Shown in pieces: positions 58,851 through 64,000 of a DNA stretch of 64,000 bases; positions within the stretch are counted from its first letter, which is position 1; each line of letters begins with the position of its first letter. The notes beneath the pieces were generated by a model. It did no database searches. It saw only the letters and a program-made list of their open reading frames with translations, and was not told the origin of the DNA. The DNA lies in assembly GCA_033398695.1 (NCBI GenBank), contig CM065802.1, positions 78,354,096 to 78,418,095 on the forward strand. The letters run 5' to 3'. Position numbers and translations under genes: made by a program. The stretch is from Orobanche coerulescens. Lineage: Eukaryota; Streptophyta; Magnoliopsida; Lamiales; Orobanchaceae.

Positions 58851-59507
58851 ATGGCAGATTACTGCGATGAAAATCAGGTTGAATGGTGATGAACTCATCA
58901 ATTCTCTGGTGATAAAACAAGTCATCCTCAAGCATATCATGCTAATAAGGTTTGTGGAAGTTCTATGATTATGAGATACAAATATACGGATAATCATCTC
59001 AACATCATAATTCATCTTCGATCTTCAAGAAAATACTCTAAGTTCCATTCGTCCTACGCATGATTCCAATGTGTAAAACGTAACAACTGGGTAGTATCCG
59101 TCTACTGATCACAAATCGGTTTGAAGCTTCAGAATATGCTAGGAGTTCAAACACCAAGAGGTTCAATGGTTTATACGGTGAATAAGTATCGAAACATCGA
59201 AAATATCCTTCTACACATGATGTTCGACTACTTAAGAATCTAACTGACAAGATAAGCATGATCAAACGTCCTTTAGAACACTACTAGTATTGGTGAAGAA
59301 TCACCTACCTCAAAGTAGTGAAGAACATGGGGGAAATCGAAGCAATCCAACACCGAAGGCTCGAACACCAATCTCCAATGATATACGATCTTCAATCACG
59401 AACTAGGATGTTGATATGAAGTGTTTAGGATGAAGGAAGTTATGTTCTAAGTGTAAGAATTCGGGTATGGGAGAAGAAAGAACTGAAATCACGAATAGGA
59501 TGTTGTC

Positions 59508-59825
59508 CTATTTATAAGAAATGGCCATTAGCGCGCGCTAGTCCCTGCTCGTAGCGTGCGCTAACGGCTCACTGACTATACTGTACTCGGCACTTAGCGC
59601 GCGCTATGCACATGCCTGTAGCGTGCGCTAAGGCGTTGACTCGCTTTTCGGCCGTCGTGTTCATCCCGACACAATCCGACAGGGGTCCCCGGCTAGATCT
59701 CACCTACCACACGTCTCAATCACATTGACCACGCATAGCGTGCGCTAATGTTCCGTTGTAGCGTGCGCTATGAATCCATGTTAGCGTGCGCTACACATAG
59801 CCGATAGCGTGCGCTACATGCGCAG
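59508..59825 (-). promoter_or_regulatory. Promoter region of G: TAGCGYGCGCTA cluster plus TATA box
   Basis: Eight copies between 59527 and 59820, in pairs 20-24 bp apart (59527-59562, 59595-59631, 59735-59770, and so on). On the minus strand the array ends about 10 bp before the TATA box (plus strand CTATTTATAAG, 59508-59518). Confidence 0.6.
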
Positions 59826-60002
59826 AATTACAATTTTTAAATCACATACATGAAATCATACGCTCGACAACATCGGATTATGAAATACGGAGAATAATAC
59901 TCAGATCAAGTACAACAATTACAATATCACAAGTTCCAAATACATATCAGAAATCTCGGGTATTACATCATTCCTCCCTAAAAAGAAGTTTCGTCCCGAA
60001 AC

Positions 60003-61985
60003 TTAAGATGAAAACAACTCTGGATATCTAGCCTTCATACTATCCTCCGTTTCCCAAGTGGCCTCTTCGACTCCATGTTGTGACCATTGTACTTTAACCA
60101 AGTGTATTGGTTTATTCCTCAATTGTTTGATCCGGCTCTCAAGTATCTTGATTGGTCTCTCTTCGAAGGTGCCATCATTAGCTATCTCGATCTCGTCGAA
60201 ATCAATGACGTGACTGGGGTCCGGTACATACTTCCGCAATTTGGGATACGTGAAACACATTGTGAACGTGACTCAGCGATGGCGGTAAGGCCAACCTGTA
60301 TGCTAAATTCCCAACTCTCTCGAGGATCTCAAATGGTCCGATATATCTCGGACTGAGCTTGCCTCTCCTCCCAAAACGGAAAATCCCTCGTATAGGAGAC
60401 ACCTTCAATAGTACATGATTTCCAACGTCAAACTCTAGAGGGCGACGACGTACGTCTGTATAAGATTTCTGTCGACTCTGGGCAGTCAACAGTCTTTCCC
60501 GAATCAAAGCTATCTTCTCTTGAGTCTGAATAATCAATTCCAGTTCCGTCCCGATCAAATCCGAAGAATCATCCCAACACATGGGTGATCGGCATCTTCT
60601 CCCGTACAAAGCTTCAAATGGTGCCATCTTAATAGAAGCATGCCAACTGTTATTATAGGTGAACTCGATCAAGGGCAAGTGAACTTCCCAATCAGTTGAC
60701 CAATCTAATGCACAAGCTCTAAGCATGTCCTCTCATCTGTATAGTCCTTTCTGATCGACCGTCCGTTTGGGGATGATAAGCCGTGCTAAAGTTGAGCTCG
60801 ATTCCCAAAGCCACGTGAATCGCTTTCCGAGTGCGACACGAAACGACCATCTCGATCCGAAATAATGGTCTTCGGCGTCCCATGCAATCTGACTATCTCC
60901 GCAATAAATACTCGCGCCAATCTCTCGGGCCCTCATGTATCTTTAATTCCTAGGAAATGAGCCGACTTGGTTAGTCGATCAACTATAACCCAAATCATGT
61001 TCATTCCCGTTCTAGTCCTTGGCATACTGGTGATGAAATCCATCGAGATATCCTCCCACTTCCATTCGGGGATCGGAAGCGGCTTTAACATTTCTGCAGG
61101 TCGCTGATGTTAAATCTTAACCTGTTGACACGTCAAACACCTAGAGACATAATATGCTACGTCCTTCTTCATATTCCCCCACCAGAAGTTTTGTTTTAAA
61201 TCCTTATACATCTTACTGCTGCCCGGGTGAATGGAATATGGCGCGCTGTGAGCTTCCTTCAGAATAGTCCGTCTCAAATCACCATCATCGGGAACGCAAA
61301 GTCGATTCTGAAATCTCAGAACTCCATCGTCTTGTAACATGAATCCTGGGGCTTTTCCTTTCTTTACTTCGTCACATAATCGAAGGATCAGAGAATCGTC
61401 CAACTGCTTAGACTTGATCTCCTCGACTAGTGATGAAGTCAGTTCCATCACATAAAGTTGCCCTTGGATTCCTGGTGCCCATACTTCAACCCCTTCACGG
61501 ATCAGTTCCCGCTGAATGCTGGTTTGGGATGTAAGTGCTTCCAACACTCGAAGAGAAATAGGTTTACGGCTCAAAGCATCGGCTACTACGTTTGCTTTCC
61601 CCGGATGATAGAGAATCTCCAAGTCGTAATCCTTGATCAATTCCAGCCACCTTCTCTGCCTCATGTTTAATTCTTTCTGACTGAAAATGTACTTGAGGCT
61701 CTTATGGTCTGTAAAGATCTGACAATGAGTGCCGTATAAATAATGTCGCCAAATTTTCAAGGCAAAGACCACCGCTGCTAGCTCCAAATCGTGAGTCGGG
61801 TAATTAACCTCATACGGTTTCAATTGCCGAGAAGCATAAGCAATCACCTTATCCTTTTGCATCAATACACAACCTGCACTCGATTCAAGCGTCAGTATAC
61901 CCGAATCCATCGGTTCCATCCGCAATGCTAAAATAGGTGTCGTCAGTCTCTTCTTAAGCTCATCAAAACCACTGGCATTTCTCAT
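60003..61985 (-). pseudogene. Gypsy G RNase H, integrase and chromodomain-like tail
   Basis: From 61985 downward: RNase H ([23 protein letters not shown]), the HHCC zinc region [17 protein letters not shown] with CLTCQQVK (about 61200-61115), then a break. Integrase core pieces are in two frames (61080-60733 and 60726-60202, with EFTYNNSWHASIKMAPFEAL), then the ISPRYIGPFEILERVG-type module. The tail VKVQWSQHGVEEATWETED is at 60260-60003 in a further frame. RNase H has lost part of its first motif near 61890 (YSDASG expected, degenerate here). At least four frame changes. Inactive. Confidence 0.85.
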
Positions 61986-63804
61986 CCCACTTAAACTTTT
62001 GAGTTTTCTCAGAATGAGTGAGCAGACGAGAGATCTTGGACAATCCCTCTACAAAGCGGCGATAATATCCCGCAAGTCCTAGGAAACTCCGGACTTCTTT
62101 CACATTACTAGGAACTTCCCATTCCAAGATTGCTTCGACTTTCTTCGGGTCCACCTGAACCCCGTCGACTGATATCACATGCCCAAGGAAGGTTACTTCC
62201 CTAAGCCAGAACTCGCATTTAGAAAACTTTGCATACAGCTGTTCCTTCCTCAAAGTGCTCAAAACCACATGCAAATGTTCGGCATGCTCCTCTGCGTCCT
62301 TCGAATATATCAAGATGTCATCAATGAAGACGACCACAAATTTATCCAAGTATTCCAAGAATACCCAATTCATCAATTGCATGAATACTGCAGGAGCATT
62401 GGTAAGTCCAAATAGCATTACTACAAATTCATAATGCCCATATCGGGATCTGAAAGCAGACTTCGGTACATCCGATTCCTTAATTCTCAACTGATGGTAT
62501 CCTGATCGCAAGTCAATCTTCGAGAATACCCTTGCCCCTTGCAGTTGATCAAACAAGTCGTCGATCCGAGGTATAGGGTACTTATTCTTGATCGTCATCT
62601 TGTTGAGCTCCCTGTAATCAATACACAGTTGGAGGGATCCGTCTTTCTTCCGGACAAAGAGAACGGGCGCTCCCCAAGGAGAAACGCTAGGTTGGATATA
62701 GCCCTTCTGTAACAATTCCTCCAGTTGCTTCTTGAGTTCATACATCTCGGTTGGCGCCATGCGGTATGGTGCTCTGGAAATAGGAGCTGCTCCGGGCTCT
62801 AATTCGATGGTGAATTCCACTTCTCTCTGCGGAGGTAACCCAGGTAGTTCGTCGGGAAATACGTCGGAGAATTCATTTGCAACTGGAATCGATGAGAGCT
62901 CTATTCTTTTCTCTTTCCTCATGGCATAGCACCAAAGTCCATGACATCCCTGCTTCAGTAATTTCACGGCTTTCATTGCCTTGATCAATTTTCCCGAGCT
63001 TCCCGATCTCCATCCTTGGAATAAGTGTTCAGATCCGTCATCAGCAATGATAGAAATAACTCTCTCCCGGTAATTCAGAATAGCCCCATAACGGTTGAGC
63101 CAATCGTCTCCGAGAATTAAATCGTCACCGTAGATGTCAACCACAATAAGGTTCGATAGCCAATCTCTCCCTCCTATAGTTACTGAAAAATCCCTAGCTT
63201 CTAGGGTTCCCACAATTTTCTCTCCGCTCGGTAATCCCACAACATAAGGTTCACAATCATACAAGCACGAGATTTTCAAACGATTAACACAGTTCAAAGA
63301 TATAAAAGAATGCGTAGCTCCCGAATCGAACAAGACACTAACTGGTTGCAAAAGGATCTGAATTGTACCTGATGCAACAGCTGTGTTCTGATCATCTTTC
63401 TTCATCTCGTAAATACGTGGAGGAACGGACCCAGCGCTGGATGCCTCTCTTTTCCCAACATTCTGCTGCGGGAAACCGCTCTGCTGCGTCTGGTTTACAC
63501 TAGTGTCCTTCGGAACCGGTACAGGAGCGCGAGTACCAAAAGATCGGGTCGCATTCCCACAAAATGTTGCGCGATGTCCTTCCTGTCCACAGTCGAAACA
63601 GGTCACAGCAGGCGCGAAACAATCACGTCGAACATGTCCCGCGTTGCCACAGTTATAACACTTCTTCCCTGCGTCTGAAACAGTTGGTGCTGCCCGGAAC
63701 TTCTTTCCACCTCGAGAAGGATGCGGAGGTCTCCTGGATGAATGAAAAGAGGACTGACCCCTGCGAGGCCCGCTACTCTTATTCTCCGTGAAGTTGCCAG
63801 ACAT
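61963..63804 (-). pseudogene. Gypsy G zinc knuckles, protease and reverse transcriptase
   Basis: Open for 613 codons. CCHC knuckles [14 protein letters not shown] and [14 protein letters not shown] (about 63663-63585). Protease active site [11 protein letters not shown] (about 63335). RT fingers [20 protein letters not shown], palm [17 protein letters not shown] with leucine for the usual proline of FGL's neighbour, and catalytic FIDD (about 62330). The frame is then lost near 61965 before RNase H. It continues from gag across one TAG near 63806. Confidence 0.88.
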
Positions 63805-63807
63805 CTT

Positions 63808-64000
63808 CTATTTCTTTGCTTCCGTCGATTTCTCTACTGCTGCCTCCTTCATATCATAGGCCAACGCCTTGACCTGATACTGTCGCAAGGTGGTACATTC
63901 AAATCCGGACATATATTGCTGAATTTCCGGCTTCATTCGCATGTCAAAATGGAAAATCCTTTCCGCCTCGGTCCTGACCAAGTGGCGCACATAAGTCAGC
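63808..64000 (-). pseudogene. Gypsy G gag, C-terminal part (truncated by window)
   Basis: Reads VRTEAERIFHFDMRMKPEIQ then GFECTTLRQYQVKALAYDM, the end of the gypsy capsid core. It ends in a TAG in the same frame as the next block, so a single nonsense codon separates gag from the knuckles. The upstream part is outside the window. Confidence 0.8.

Larger units (their letters stand above)
57631..59967 (-). repeat. 3' LTR of gypsy element G
   Basis: 2337 bp. The minus-strand start TGTAATACCCGAG is at 59967 and the end TCGGGGTGTTACA is at 57631. It has three tandem modules around CCCATGATGATCCGTCGGACC (the third is partial) at about 58110-58270. It has two palindrome clusters, a TATA box CTATTTATAAG (59508-59518) and a splice-donor-like AG|GTAGGT at 59308. 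Confidence 0.9.
57631..64000 (-). mobile_element. Ty3/gypsy element G, truncated by the window edge
   Basis: Minus-strand orientation. The 3' LTR is 57631-59967. The coding region runs from 60003 to past 64000, and the gag start, primer site and 5' LTR lie outside the window. The five bases before it, TGATC (57626-57630), should recur after its other end. The polypurine tract on the minus strand is TTTTTAGGGAGGAATGA. Related to E and F by termini and domain order. Probably a Tekay/Del-type chromovirus. Confidence 0.9.

Overview
This is a plant nuclear window, most likely a eudicot. It holds two intron-bearing plant genes (an AVT6-type vacuolar amino acid transporter and a LURP-one-related gene) in a sea of Ty1/copia and Ty3/gypsy LTR retrotransposons, MITEs and CACTA transposon ends. 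There is no bacterial or organellar signature. The species cannot be told from the sequence alone.

Layout. (1) 1-3020: non-coding sequence and a CACTA-like element (about 501-2884). It carries a captured, intron-containing fragment of a plant HAD-hydrolase gene. (2) 3026-46194: one old Ty1/copia element, 'A', with 163-bp LTRs and 5-bp target duplication AAAAC. It has been blown apart by nested insertions whose boundaries can be read exactly from target-site duplications. A contains B (4159-7223, a 3.07-kb solo gypsy LTR, TSD AAAGA) and C (8195-42521, Ty1/copia, TSD CACAC). C contains F (10687-19344, Ty3/gypsy on the minus strand, TSD GGACT) in its leader and D (25264-41540, Ty1/copia, TSD TTGGA) in its 3' LTR. 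D contains E (31158-40268, Ty3/gypsy on the minus strand, TSD ATTTT) in its 3' LTR. The order of events is A, then C, then D, then E, a four-deep nest. (3) 46195-48700: AT-rich spacer with two perfect palindromes, a CACTA end with GTCGGCTAA-type subterminal repeats and a poly(A)-tailed retroposon with an 11-bp TSD. (4) 48700-57100: the gene island. The AVT6-like transporter (plus, five coding exons, 440 aa) and the LURP-one-related gene (minus, three exons, 195 aa) are arranged tail to tail with MITEs around them. Both look intact. (5) 57253-64000: a MITE, then G, a Ty3/gypsy element on the minus strand that runs off the right edge.

None of the retrotransposon polyproteins is fully open. D is the best preserved, with a single in-frame stop in a gag-pol of about 4 kb. 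B, E, F and G are related gypsy elements: same LTR termini, tRNA-iMet-type primer sites in E and F, and in E, F and G a chromodomain-like tail after integrase, so probably Tekay/Del-type chromoviruses.

The most unusual structure lies in these gypsy LTRs. Each carries an array of CpG-rich palindromes directly upstream of its TATA box: TAGCGYGCGCTA in E and G, GTGCCGCGGCAC in F, CCTATCGGCCGATAGG in B. Each also has a consensus splice donor about 180-205 bp downstream of that TATA box. In E a matching acceptor sits immediately before the gag ATG. This suggests a shared promoter/leader architecture in which palindrome arrays are swapped or re-evolved between families and the LTR leader is spliced.
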